Part shown: positions 1 through 8,072 of the stretch, piece after piece
How positions within the stretch are numbered: position 1 is the first letter of the stretch
Layout: every line of letters begins with the position of its first letter
Assembly (NCBI GenBank): GCA_050730855.1
Contig: JBOHNU010000003.1
Coordinates: 1 to 64,000, forward strand
DNA length: 64,000 nt
Direction: 5' to 3'
From: DASRJJ01 sp050730855
GTDB lineage: Bacteria > Patescibacteriota > Saccharimonadia > Saccharimonadales > UBA4665
Program-made: the position numbers and the translations under genes
The notes under the pieces: model-generated
What the model saw: the letters and a program-made list of their open reading frames with translations, nothing else
Told to the model about the DNA's origin: nothing
Databases searched by the model: none

Positions 1-78
1 CCGAGCCGAATAACCTTTCTCGTGCAGTATCTGTAGCTCGCTCCGCTCGACGGCCGATACCTTCGGTGCTTTTCTCAT
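1..78 (-). CDS. N-terminus of a helix-turn-helix protein, possibly a transposase (cut by window edge)
   Basis: A minus-strand ATG at 78 opens a frame that runs off the left edge. The 26 visible residues begin MRKAPKVSAVERSELQILHE and continue with a short Gly-Tyr-Ser-Ala-Arg stretch. That resembles the first HTH helix of IS30-type transposases or related HTH proteins, where an ERxxL..L..KGxSxRxIA pattern is usual. No catalytic part is visible. A GGTGAC/GTCACC inverted pair (79-84 and 93-98) sits just upstream and could be an operator or element end. Identity is a guess from very little sequence. Confidence 0.35.
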   Translation of the reverse strand, partial: MRKAPKVSAVERSELQILHEKGYSAR

Positions 79-131
79 GGTGACTATTTTGTGTCACCGG
101 GTGTCCTGATTCAAAACGGAATGGACGGCAT

Positions 132-683
132 ATTCATACAGAACCCGGCCAGCACGACCTGACTGCCAGCGCGTACGTATTCCGCATCGACGGCCGTGAG
201 CCGCGGATTTTGCTGCATTGGCACAAAAAGCTACATTGTTGGATGCAGTTTGGCGGCCATGTAGAGCTGCACGAAACGCCGTGGGCAACTATAGCACACG
301 AACTGCAGGAAGAATCCGGCTACAGCCTGGATCAACTACGGCTGCTGCAGCCGCCGCACACGCTAGCTAATTTTGGCGACGGCTCCGTAGCCCATCCACT
401 TCCGTTTGTGTTCGGCACTCATCCGTTCGATGGTAAAATTAACCACTTCCACACCAACGCCGACTTTTTGTTCACGACCAAGGAGCAGCCGATACACGAA
501 GTAGCCGAGAACGAATCTACAACTTCACGGCTATTTACCCGGCAGGAGTTTTTAAAGCTGCCGAGGGAAGAGCTGCTAGAGAACGTCAAAGATGTGGCGC
601 TATACGCCTTCGGTTTGCTAAATGAGTGGCAATCGGTCGACCCTACCGCCTATTCTCTGGAATCGCCCAAGCTACAAGTTTAA
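132..683 (+). CDS. NUDIX hydrolase (start codon uncertain)
   Basis: NUDIX-fold pyrophosphohydrolase. The Nudix box is seen as GGHVELHETPWATIAHEL followed by QEESGY, close to GX5EX7REUXEEXGU but with the Arg replaced by His. The frame is open from 84. Residues before the first usual start (TTG at 210) look genuinely coding and include TASAYVFRIDG, the first Nudix strand. No ATG, GTG or TTG exists in frame between 84 and 210, so initiation at ATT (132) or an upstream frameshift is likely; a call at 210 would remove a core strand. With the ATT start it is 183 aa. Substrate unknown. It is convergent with the VIT-like gene, overlapping it by 12 bp. Confidence 0.8.
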   Translation: MHTEPGQHDLTASAYVFRIDGREPRILLHWHKKLHCWMQFGGHVELHETPWATIAHELQEESGYSLDQLRLLQPPHTLANFGDGSVAHPLPFVFGTHPFDGKINHFHTNADFLFTTKEQPIHEVAENESTTSRLFTRQEFLKLPREELLENVKDVALYAFGLLNEWQSVDPTAYSLESPKLQV

Positions 684-1235
684 CGCCTGCGCAAGCAAAT
701 CGCCGAGTACGTACGCCAAAATCGCCGCCACCGCGCCCAGTCCGAAAGTCTCGCTTGCTGCGCGCCAGACTTTTGTTTTTGTGACGCGTGCCTTTAAAAC
801 TCCGATGCCGATAAACACTAGCCCGGTAAAGATGGCGCTCCACAGAAACAGCGTATCCGACTGAATTCCAAGCCCAAAAGCGCTATCGGCAACATACAGC
901 ATGAACGGCACAAACCCAACAACCACAAAAGAACCGAAGGTGGTAGTGCCGTCCCGCGCCGGCCGCTCGCCGTGCGACATATCGTGCGGCTTCATTTCTT
1001 CACCGGCGTCTGTAAGCTGCCTCATCTTAAGGTCGCGCTTGGACTTGGCCGATAAGTAAGCGCTGGCGCCCATTGAAAAGCCGTCGGCAATAAGGTTGGC
1101 AAACCCCAGCACAACTATAACGGCCGAGGAAAGCCCCGCGCCGGCCGCACCGGCAACTACCGCGAACGTCGTTACCGTCCCGTCAATCGCGCCGTACACG
1201 AACTCACCCAATGACTCCTCTAGCTGTTTTTTCAT
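672..1235 (-). CDS. VIT1/CCC1-family integral membrane protein
   Basis: 187-aa membrane protein of the VIT1/CCC1 (nodulin-21-like) family, whose known members carry Fe2+ or Mn2+ across membranes. The N-terminus has the family signature: EFVYGAIDGTVTTFAVVAGA, then GFANLIADGFSMGASAYLSAKS with the conserved Asp, Gly and Met residues of the metal path. About five hydrophobic segments are visible, separated by a short polar loop (residues about 65-95). The start lies behind GAGAGGATGAG, a plausible Shine-Dalgarno, one base after the stop of the Clp-like gene, so the two are probably translated from one message. Metal substrate cannot be read from the sequence. Confidence 0.85.
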   Translation of the reverse strand: MKKQLEESLGEFVYGAIDGTVTTFAVVAGAAGAGLSSAVIVVLGFANLIADGFSMGASAYLSAKSKRDLKMRQLTDAGEEMKPHDMSHGERPARDGTTTFGSFVVVGFVPFMLYVADSAFGLGIQSDTLFLWSAIFTGLVFIGIGVLKARVTKTKVWRAASETFGLGAVAAILAYVLGDLLAQALNL

Positions 1236-1236
1236 C

Positions 1237-3639
1237 TCATCCTCTCGCTAACATGGTTTTTACGTCCTGAGCGCTCACCCGTACTTGGCCGCCCGGCAGC
1301 ACCTGCCCGGCCAGTAACTGGTTAGACACGATATTTTCCACCACTCGCTGCACCACGCGGCGCATGGGTCGCGCGCCCAGGCGCGGGTCATAGCCAGCGG
1401 CCACCAGCAGCCGCTTGGCATCGTTGTCTACCACAACTGACACTTGCTGCGCTGCCAAATTTTTATTAACGCCCTGTAAAATGAGGTCAATCACCTGCAC
1501 CAGTTCGTCCGGGCTAAGCGGGCGGAAAAGTACGATCTCGTCGAAACGGTTCAAAAACTCCGGACGGAAGACATTGGCGTTTATAAGCTCGTCGGTAAAC
1601 TGCTTTTCGAACTGCTCCAGCTGTTCGCCGCGTTCAATGTGGCCGCGAATGCGATCGGCGCCGGCGTTGCTAGTGGCGATAACCACGGCGTCGCGGAAGG
1701 ACACCTCGCGGTTGTTTATGTCGCGCAAAATACCCTCGTCGAGCATTTGCAGCAGCGTACCCAGCACGTTGGGGTGGGCTTTTTCGATCTCGTCTAGTAA
1801 CACCACGCTAAATGGCTGGCGGGAGATTTGCGCGGTCAAACTATGCGAATCTTGGGCGGCATCGGCAAGCAGACGCGTGACGTCGTCCGGCCGTACGTAT
1901 TCGTTGAGATCCAGCCGCACCATCTGGTTTTCGCCGCCAAAAAACACCGCGGCAACACTTTTGGCCAGCTCGGTCTTGCCCACGCCCGTCGGCCCGAGGA
2001 ACAAAAACGTGCCGATCGGCCGGCTGGTGCTGCGCACGCCGGTGCGGGCGCGGCGCAGCGCATCGCTCACCACCTGTACGGCGCGCGTTTGGTTTATCAT
2101 CCGCTGGTGGATGAGCTGTTCGAGATTAAGCAGAGTTTGGCGCTCCTCGGCCGTGTCGGCGGTGCCGACCTTAACGCCTTGCGTTTGCTCGATGGCCTGC
2201 GCTACCGAACGCTCGGTAATAACATGTGTGTCCTCGGGATTGTTAGCCGCCGACTCCAGCAGCTTAACCGCTTTGCCGGGCATGGCTTGGTCGCTGAGGT
2301 AGCGGGCGCTTAGCCGGAACGCCGCCTCCAGCGCCTGATAGGTGTACACCACATTATTCTGCGACTCAAACAATAGCACCTGGCTCTGCATAGCGGCCAG
2401 TGTTTCTGGCTTGTCGGTAGGGCGCAGCATGATGCGGTTAAGGTATTGCGCCAGAGCCGGGTTAGCCTGGGCGATTCGAACCCAGCGCTGCTCGTCCATG
2501 GCCAAAACGATGTTGAGTGCGCCGCCCTCCAAGAAAGGCAGCAGCACATTGGTAAGGTCGACCGCGCCCGGCCCTTGCTCGAAAAACAGCTGCGCGTCGT
2601 CCAAAAACAAGATGACATTTTTAGCCTTTAACGACTCGTAACAGAGGTGTTGCACAAGCTCCTCCAGCTCGCCTCGGCCGCGCGCCTGGGCGATCAGGCT
2701 GGACGGATCCAGCGCCAGCACCTGCCGGTAGCGTAATGCTTTTGGCACGCTGGCGTCGGGTTCGGCCAGTTTTTCGGCCAAGGCATGCACCAGCGTCGTC
2801 TTGCCCGCGCCAAGCGCTCCAACCAACGTGGCATTGTGGCGGCCGCCGCGCTCCAGCAAATGCATTATTTGCAGGAGTGTCGCGTCGCGGCTGGGCAACC
2901 CGGCCGCCAGCAAGCCCTGGTAACGGACCTGGTCGGTAATATTGGCCGCAAACCGCTGAAGCACCGGCGTATAGCCAAACGACCAGTCGCGCCCCACACC
3001 GCCGTCTTTGCGACGCTGCTTGTGCTTGGCGATTGTTTGCTGCATACCGTGGAACCATTGCACGCCAGCCACAACGTCGTCGGCGGTAATCTTAAAAGGA
3101 GCGAACAAAGTTGCGGCGTTGCCCGGCAGCGTGCGCAACACGGCCGCAGCCAGCACGGCGCCGGAAATGCTGGGCAGGTTGAGCCGAGCCATGATGTTCA
3201 CCGCCTCGTCCCACACCGGGACGCTGTCTGCCGCGTTAGAGCTGGCGAGTTTAAACAGCGGAGCTACCTCCAGCCGCACCACAAAAAACCGGCCGCCGCC
3301 GACTTGCAGGATGGCATCCGCCAGTTGCTTTGGCGACGCATTGTCCGGCAGCCTGGCCAGCACATCGGCGTCCAAAAGCGCGTCAATAGTAGCCGCCCGC
3401 GGATTAGGCGGCAGGTCGCGTAGCCCCGCTCCGTAGGCGGCTAACACCCAAAACAGCCCGCACACCCCGGCCAGAAGCCAGCCGGCAGGCACGGCCAGAA
3501 GCCACACAACAGCCACCCCGCCCACTGCAAATGCCAGCCCGACTAAAACCAACGCCCAGTACATTCCCGGGGAGCTTATCCGGCGCGAAAGCCGAGCCTG
3601 CCGCGCCCGCTGCGCGTTGTAGTTAAATGCCAAACTCAT
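1237..3639 (-). CDS. Membrane-anchored double-AAA Clp/Hsp100-like ATPase
   Basis: About 800 aa. Two N-terminal membrane segments (residues about 25-75) precede a Clp_N-like helical region and two AAA+ modules. AAA-1 has Walker A GALGAGKT (near 275) and a Walker B-like LFLDDAQ, where the usual DE pair is DD. AAA-2 has GPTGVGKT (near 550), VVLLDEIEK and a ClpB-D2-like C-terminal domain. Family members unfold proteins; membrane tethering suggests envelope or secretion quality control. The ATG at 3639 overlaps the upstream TGA as ATGA; an in-frame start at 3759 would overlap the upstream gene by 124 bp and add an unlikely leader. No clpP is nearby. A similar 'Clp protease ATP-binding subunit' is common in CPR genomes. 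Confidence 0.9.
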   Translation of the reverse strand: MSLAFNYNAQRARQARLSRRISSPGMYWALVLVGLAFAVGGVAVVWLLAVPAGWLLAGVCGLFWVLAAYGAGLRDLPPNPRAATIDALLDADVLARLPDNASPKQLADAILQVGGGRFFVVRLEVAPLFKLASSNAADSVPVWDEAVNIMARLNLPSISGAVLAAAVLRTLPGNAATLFAPFKITADDVVAGVQWFHGMQQTIAKHKQRRKDGGVGRDWSFGYTPVLQRFAANITDQVRYQGLLAAGLPSRDATLLQIMHLLERGGRHNATLVGALGAGKTTLVHALAEKLAEPDASVPKALRYRQVLALDPSSLIAQARGRGELEELVQHLCYESLKAKNVILFLDDAQLFFEQGPGAVDLTNVLLPFLEGGALNIVLAMDEQRWVRIAQANPALAQYLNRIMLRPTDKPETLAAMQSQVLLFESQNNVVYTYQALEAAFRLSARYLSDQAMPGKAVKLLESAANNPEDTHVITERSVAQAIEQTQGVKVGTADTAEERQTLLNLEQLIHQRMINQTRAVQVVSDALRRARTGVRSTSRPIGTFLFLGPTGVGKTELAKSVAAVFFGGENQMVRLDLNEYVRPDDVTRLLADAAQDSHSLTAQISRQPFSVVLLDEIEKAHPNVLGTLLQMLDEGILRDINNREVSFRDAVVIATSNAGADRIRGHIERGEQLEQFEKQFTDELINANVFRPEFLNRFDEIVLFRPLSPDELVQVIDLILQGVNKNLAAQQVSVVVDNDAKRLLVAAGYDPRLGARPMRRVVQRVVENIVSNQLLAGQVLPGGQVRVSAQDVKTMLARG

Positions 3640-4010
3640 AACGTCCATCCTGCGAACGCCGCAATTACGCCCAAAAGCGGCAGGGCGGGCAGCAGCGGCC
3701 AAAGCAGTAGCTGTACCAGCCCCGCAACTGTCATAACCGCAGCGGAAACCAGGCCGCACAGAATAGTCACCGATCGGATAAAAAATCCGACAATCCTGGA
3801 GAACAGTCGGTTGCCAAATGCCCGCAGCTGCTCCTGGGGCGTGCCGCGCACCTGGCCGGCGTCGATCTGACGAAACGGGTCAAACAACGTCCCCAGCAGC
3901 AAAGTTACCGAAAAAAAATCCATCACACCCTGGATTCTGGCCGCAACGCCGTGCATAACGCGCGTCCAACCGATGCCGTACCACCAGGCAAACAGATCAG
4001 CTACAGTCAT
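3636..4010 (-). CDS. Small membrane protein upstream of the Clp-like ATPase
   Basis: 124-aa hydrophobic protein of unknown function. It begins MTVADLFAWWYGIGWTRVMH, has a stretch around FFSVTLLLGTLFDPFRQID, and ends in two strongly hydrophobic segments. The start at 4010 is chosen over 4016 because a TATAAT box (4018-4023) ends exactly 7 nt upstream, the spacing seen at many leaderless genes here. Its stop overlaps the ATG of the Clp-like ATPase by four bases, so the products are translationally coupled and probably form a complex at the membrane. That partnership is inferred from the overlap alone. Confidence 0.75.
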   Translation of the reverse strand: MTVADLFAWWYGIGWTRVMHGVAARIQGVMDFFSVTLLLGTLFDPFRQIDAGQVRGTPQEQLRAFGNRLFSRIVGFFIRSVTILCGLVSAAVMTVAGLVQLLLWPLLPALPLLGVIAAFAGWTL

Positions 4011-4017
4011 AACCATA

Positions 4018-4023
4018 ATTATA
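4018..4023 (-). promoter_or_regulatory. -10 box of the 4010 gene (leaderless geometry)
   Basis: TATAAT on the minus strand, separated by 7 nt from the ATG at 4010. No Shine-Dalgarno fits between, so transcription should begin at or next to the A of the start codon. Confidence 0.6.
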
Positions 4024-4066
4024 ACCTACCTGTACGCCAATAAAATCCCAGACCCGCTTCCACAGG

Positions 4067-4696
4067 TCACACGCTTGTTAACACAAGAGCCACTAAAAGT
4101 GGGATTATTAAATTATCGGTTCCTTTAACGGCAAAGTTTTCGGCCACTGTAACCAGCATCGGCAAGCCCACTAATGTCAGCACGCCAACGCTGGCGCCGC
4201 CAACAAACACATATAACAACATAATGCCGACCGAGGCAAAAAAGCACGCCGCATTGCCCGCCAAACTGCGCGTTTCGCCCAAAACCTTGTAGCTGTTGTT
4301 GTCGCCGTATGCCAGCCCGACAACCGCCGCCAGGCCATCGGCCAAGCTGAGGTGCAGCATGGCCGCCGCGAAAATCCAGGGGTCGTCGCAAATAAACGCC
4401 AAAATGCCGATAAATAGCGCGGCCATAACCTCGCCCACAGCGTTGCGCTTGACGGCATGGATCGACTTAAAAACATTGAACTTTATAGATAAAACCGCGG
4501 CCAAAAGTGCCAGCAAGCTAAGCATCTGGATTTGCCCCCAGCTAAGAAAAAACGGCCAGGTGGCGACAAATATGCCGCCTACAATGTGAACGAGCTTGCG
4601 GCTCAGCTCGGAGTGGAGACCTTTGTACCGCGACAAATACTCGGCCAGCAGCAAAATCGCCAGCACGCCGATAACGACGAAAAACGCGCTCAGCAT
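4067..4696 (-). CDS. Dolichol/phytol-kinase-like membrane enzyme
   Basis: 209-aa polytopic membrane protein of the SEC59/VTE5 (CTP-dependent dolichol or phytol kinase, CdsA-related) type. Visible family marks are SELSRKLVHIVGG near residue 30, HLSLADGLAAVVG with the Asp-Gly pair near 115, SLAGNAACFF, and a late AENFAVKGTDNLIIPL segment. Known members phosphorylate isoprenoid alcohols using CTP; in a CPR cell this could serve undecaprenol or scavenged-lipid metabolism (inference). A TATAAT lies 10 nt before the ATG, so the leader is very short. Confidence 0.8.
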   Translation of the reverse strand: MLSAFFVVIGVLAILLLAEYLSRYKGLHSELSRKLVHIVGGIFVATWPFFLSWGQIQMLSLLALLAAVLSIKFNVFKSIHAVKRNAVGEVMAALFIGILAFICDDPWIFAAAMLHLSLADGLAAVVGLAYGDNNSYKVLGETRSLAGNAACFFASVGIMLLYVFVGGASVGVLTLVGLPMLVTVAENFAVKGTDNLIIPLLVALVLTSV

Positions 4697-4707
4697 AACA
4701 CTACTTA

Positions 4708-6243
4708 TTATAACCCGTGACGGCGCAAAAGCTGCGCCGTCCAGTATTCCACCGGCGCAAAATCGTCGGTTAGTAAAGGATATTTGCCTAGATCGTACTT
4801 GCCCAAGTCTACCTGGTGGGCCGGCAGGCTGCGGATTACCTCGTGCTTGCTGTCCTTAATTTTGTCTGGGCCAAACTCCAGCGCCGCGGCGCTCTTGTGG
4901 GCGGCAATAACCAGGTTTTGCGAATCCTGTGCCTGCGGTGAGTTTACGGCAAACAGGTACACGTTAGGGAACACCTCACGCAGTGTGCGGATCTCCGACA
5001 AAATAACCGACGGCGGCGCCGGGTCGAGGCTGCCGATGACATTCATGACAAACAGCCCCTCGGGACTTAGCTGGTCGTACACAGTCTTAAAAAACTCCTT
5101 GGTCGTCAAATGAGTCGGCACCGAGTAAAGCGAATGGTAGGCGTCGCCAAAAATGAGGTCGTACGGTTGGCTCGCATCCTTGAGGTGCCGGCGGCCATCC
5201 TCGATAAAATGGCGCAGTCGCGGCTCGTTTTTCGGCAGGTTAAAGTACTTTTCGGACAGCTCCACCAGTGACGGTTCGATCTCGGACACATCAACCGTGG
5301 CGTTTGGCAAATCGTGCAGCAAGGCCTTGGGTATAGAGTACGCGCCGCCGCCGATAACCAGCGCCCGCTGCACCTCGGGAACCATCAGCTCGTGCAAGGC
5401 GTAATACTTAGTGTAATCGTACACCAGCTCGTTGGAATCGAGGTACATCGCGCCTGACGCGCTGCGATCCTGGAACAAAAAGCGCGCCGGCCTGCCGTCG
5501 AAAGTACCGTCTTTAATAACAATTTTTTCGTAAACGCCATGGTGGCTATAAACCGCCCGTGGCTCAGGGCTGATAAAAAACGACAAAAACACGCCGGCAA
5601 TAACCAACAGGCCGAGCTGGCGCAAAAACCGCTTGTTGGCGCCGAGCCAAATCAGCGGGAACAAGCCCAGCGCCGTAATTACCGCAGCCGACCCTATAAG
5701 CGATGCGCGCACCCCAACGTGCGGAATCAGCACATAGCCAGCCAGCAAACTGCCGAGGATGCTGCCGAGTGTGGAATAAAAGAAAATCTCGCCCGAAATA
5801 CTGCCGATGCCCTGGTCTTTTACCCCCATTTGCTGCAGCTTAATGGCGAATGGCGAGAGCATCCCCAGTGTAAAACTAGGAACAAACAGCAGAAGCACCG
5901 ACGAGACTAGCGGCCCGAAGGTGAGCGGCAGCGCGCTGCCGAGTGTCGGCAGGATCAAAAGCTGCATCCAGTACAAAACAAAAATACTCAGCCCGCCCAC
6001 CAACACAATACGGTAAAAGACAACCCACGTCGGCAAACGGTCGGCCAGCCTGCCGCCAACATAGTAACCAACGCTTAGTGCGGCCAACACCACGCTAATC
6101 ACGCTAGAAATGGTAAAAATCGTGCTGCCGAAATACGGCGACAGCATACGGTTGGCGACAATCTCGACAACCAACACTCCAGCCCCGGTTATAAACACCG
6201 TAATCGGAAGCGCCCACCGTTTGATGAAGGGTTTAGATAGCAT
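4708..6243 (-). CDS. Membrane-fused spermidine synthase-like protein
   Basis: 511 aa. The N-terminal half has about seven hydrophobic segments resembling an MFS half (begins MLSKPFIKRWALPITVFITG; GYYVGGRLADRLP). The C-terminal half (from about residue 225) is a class-I methyltransferase-fold polyamine synthase domain: ALVIGGGAYSIPKAL, the SAM-type acidic VSEIEPSLVEL, and DLIFGDAYHSLYSVPTHLTTKEF. The canonical first motif is usually GGGDGG; here it is GGGAYS, so catalysis of putrescine aminopropylation is not assured. TAGCAT ends 6 nt before the ATG, suggesting a leaderless message. Confidence 0.85.
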   Translation of the reverse strand: MLSKPFIKRWALPITVFITGAGVLVVEIVANRMLSPYFGSTIFTISSVISVVLAALSVGYYVGGRLADRLPTWVVFYRIVLVGGLSIFVLYWMQLLILPTLGSALPLTFGPLVSSVLLLFVPSFTLGMLSPFAIKLQQMGVKDQGIGSISGEIFFYSTLGSILGSLLAGYVLIPHVGVRASLIGSAAVITALGLFPLIWLGANKRFLRQLGLLVIAGVFLSFFISPEPRAVYSHHGVYEKIVIKDGTFDGRPARFLFQDRSASGAMYLDSNELVYDYTKYYALHELMVPEVQRALVIGGGAYSIPKALLHDLPNATVDVSEIEPSLVELSEKYFNLPKNEPRLRHFIEDGRRHLKDASQPYDLIFGDAYHSLYSVPTHLTTKEFFKTVYDQLSPEGLFVMNVIGSLDPAPPSVILSEIRTLREVFPNVYLFAVNSPQAQDSQNLVIAAHKSAAALEFGPDKIKDSKHEVIRSLPAHQVDLGKYDLGKYPLLTDDFAPVEYWTAQLLRRHGL

Positions 6244-6285
6244 AGTCTTATGCTACACAAAAAAAGTGATTTAAAGAATCTCTGT

Positions 6286-6933
6286 TCATTTAAATATATC
6301 CCCGATCGTGCGGATACTTTTGGCTTGCGCTTGTCTGAACTGTTCGGGACTCACCAAACCCGTCTCGACGCCAATAAACCCAAATCCCGCTCCGGCGGCA
6401 GCCCCCATGTCGTGCAGTCCGTCACCTATGTATACGACTTCCTCGGGAAGAATGTTTTGAGCTTTTAGCCAATCTTGAACCGGCGCGAAGACCTTAGGGT
6501 TCGGTTTGTGATGATGCGTTTCATCGGCTGTCTGAGTATAGTCGAACTGCGCAAGCGGAATGCCGTGAAGCACAAGATCATGCTCAAAGCTAAACCGGAT
6601 GGTGGCGGTTATGACTCCTATCTTCTTGTTGTCGCGGCGAAGTCGCTTTAGCACTTCCAGCGTATGAGGAAATAGCGTTTTAGGGTAGCTCTCGTGATGC
6701 TTAATGTTGTATTCGATCGCCTCGGTCGCATCATCGGTGCCGTACAGCAAACATACCAGCTCAGGCAAAGGCTTTCCCCAGTGCTCCTTTATCTCGTCGT
6801 CGGTTAGGTCTTTATTGTAATATGTTCGCGCAAAGAATTTATGCTGGTTCCACTTCGGGCCGATAGTGCCAACCAGCGTGTCATCGTGGTCAAACAATAC
6901 CACCTTGATATGATCTTTTAGTAACTTATCCAT
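6286..6933 (-). CDS. HAD-family phosphatase
   Basis: 215-aa haloacid dehalogenase-like hydrolase. Motif I is VVLFDHDDTLVG (DxDxT, nucleophile first Asp), motif II is GVITAT, and motif III/IV is the Lys of HHKPNPKVFAP plus VYIGDGLHDMGAAAGAG. A helical cap lies between residues about 20 and 90, as in phosphoglycolate-phosphatase-like members. The substrate is unknown. The ATG is only 9 nt downstream of the CCA end of tRNA-Pro(CGG), so the mRNA may be released from a tRNA-mRNA cotranscript. Confidence 0.85.
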   Translation of the reverse strand: MDKLLKDHIKVVLFDHDDTLVGTIGPKWNQHKFFARTYYNKDLTDDEIKEHWGKPLPELVCLLYGTDDATEAIEYNIKHHESYPKTLFPHTLEVLKRLRRDNKKIGVITATIRFSFEHDLVLHGIPLAQFDYTQTADETHHHKPNPKVFAPVQDWLKAQNILPEEVVYIGDGLHDMGAAAGAGFGFIGVETGLVSPEQFRQAQAKSIRTIGDIFK

Positions 6934-6942
6934 AACTTAAAA

Positions 6943-7018
6943 TGGTCGGGGTGAGAGGACTTGAACCTCCGACCTCAGCGTCCCGAACGCTGCGCGCTAC
7001 CAACTGCGCCACACCCCG
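6943..7018 (-). tRNA. tRNA-Pro (CGG)
   Basis: Full cloverleaf on the minus strand. The acceptor pairs CGGGGTG with CACCCCG, the anticodon arm is CAGCG-TTCGGGA-CGCTG giving anticodon CGG, and the T-arm contains GGTTCAAGTCC. Discriminator A and a templated CCA (6943-6945) are present. It decodes CCG. Confidence 0.95.
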
Positions 7019-7061
7019 ATAGAGTGCATTCTATCAGATGGCGCGCGAAGTTAGTAGCCGG

Positions 7062-7454
7062 CTACTCCTTCGGCAAGTCGTGCCACAGGCCAATGACGTT
7101 GCCTTCCGGGTCGGCGATGTAGGCGTAATCGCCCACGCCCTCTAATGTCGCCTTTGGGACTACAACCTTGCCGCCAGCTTTTTCGACCTTCTCGATCGCT
7201 TTCTCTACCGAATCTACCGTAACAGTAATAACTGGGTTCTTTAACTCGCCGTCCCGCTTTATAAGCGCGCCGTTTATGGCGCCCGGTTCTTTCGGGGTCC
7301 AGTCCTCACCCATGGGCGTAGTTACCGCCGAAATATATGCCGATCCGTCGGGCATTTTGTCTTCTCGGATTTCCCAGTCAAACGCCTCGGCGTAAAACCT
7401 TTTTGACTCGTCCAGATCATCTGCCGGTATTTCAAAATGTACGATACTATTCAT
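7062..7454 (-). CDS. VOC (glyoxalase/bleomycin resistance fold) protein
   Basis: 130-aa single-domain vicinal-oxygen-chelate protein with two beta-alpha-beta-beta-beta halves. The first strand, NSIVHFEIPADDLDESKRFY, holds the usual metal-position His. The C-terminal YIADPEGNVIGLWH closes the second half with the terminal Trp-His. It resembles the YaeR/CarC-like predicted glyoxalases rather than a resistance protein. The Shine-Dalgarno AAGGGGG is a few bases before the ATG and a TATAAT lies farther upstream, so this gene is leadered. Substrate unknown. Confidence 0.85.
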   Translation of the reverse strand: MNSIVHFEIPADDLDESKRFYAEAFDWEIREDKMPDGSAYISAVTTPMGEDWTPKEPGAINGALIKRDGELKNPVITVTVDSVEKAIEKVEKAGGKVVVPKATLEGVGDYAYIADPEGNVIGLWHDLPKE

Positions 7455-7483
7455 AGTCCCCCTTATCTATTACATCTTTATTA

Positions 7484-7506
7484 TAAACAAAACCGGCTTT
7501 CGCCGG
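7484..7506 (-). terminator. Rho-independent terminator of the 9090-7521 operon
   Basis: On the minus strand CCGGC-GAAA-GCCGG is followed by TTTTGTTT. It lies 15 nt past the stop of the alpha/beta hydrolase and also separates it from the VOC gene promoter. Confidence 0.8.
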
Positions 7507-7520
7507 ACATTTTGTTGAAC

Positions 7521-8072
7521 CTACAGGTTTTCAATAACTTCTGATAGTTCGGTACAGGTTTCTTCGCCATCAACAGCGCCAGACATATGATTTGCACCGT
7601 GTTTAATAACTAATTTTGCATCCAGTTCCTCTTTGAGCCGTTCGCCGTACTGCTCCGATACAAAGGGATCATTATCGGACTGAATAGCCACGAAACCATT
7701 TTTGGACTTGGGCTTAATTTCTTCAAAATCTAGGCGAGTATCGAAAAAGTTTTCCAGCTCCCTAAAGCCGAGTTGGTCGGTAAAGCCAGCTACCATAATA
7801 ACTTTGCCGACCTGTCCGTTTTCCAGAGCTTCTAGGTAACGCATTATTATAACTGCGCCGATACTATGACCAATCAGCACTAACTCATCGTCGGGCTGCC
7901 CTATTACCTCCTGCAAATGCGGCAACCAAGTCGCAAGTTTTGGTGGATCGGGGTCGGGCATATCTGGCACTGTTACCTGATAGCCTAGCTTTTCCAGTTC
8001 TGCCTTTACCCAAGGATACCAAGCGTAGTTAGAGCTACCACCCCAACAATGGACTATGACTGCTCGTTTCAT
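7521..8072 (-). CDS. RBBP9/YdeN-type alpha/beta hydrolase
   Basis: 183-aa serine hydrolase of the RBBP9/YdeN family. The strand-1 segment is AVIVHCWGGSS, the nucleophile elbow is VLIGHSIGAV (GxSxG), an acidic residue lies in the QSDNDPFV loop, and the catalytic His is in IKHGANHMSG. The start at 8072 is taken because its ATG overlaps the previous TGA (ATGA); a start at 8090 would add six residues inside the upstream gene. Last gene of a three-gene unit with the PPOX and histidine-phosphatase genes. Substrate unknown. Confidence 0.85.
   Translation of the reverse strand: MKRAVIVHCWGGSSNYAWYPWVKAELEKLGYQVTVPDMPDPDPPKLATWLPHLQEVIGQPDDELVLIGHSIGAVIIMRYLEALENGQVGKVIMVAGFTDQLGFRELENFFDTRLDFEEIKPKSKNGFVAIQSDNDPFVSEQYGERLKEELDAKLVIKHGANHMSGAVDGEETCTELSEVIENL

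Noticed and set aside
1415..2313. Long plus-strand ORFs (up to 295 codons) opposite the Clp-like gene
   Set aside because: Antisense shadows of a strongly conserved gene; Ser/Arg-rich composition and no domain.
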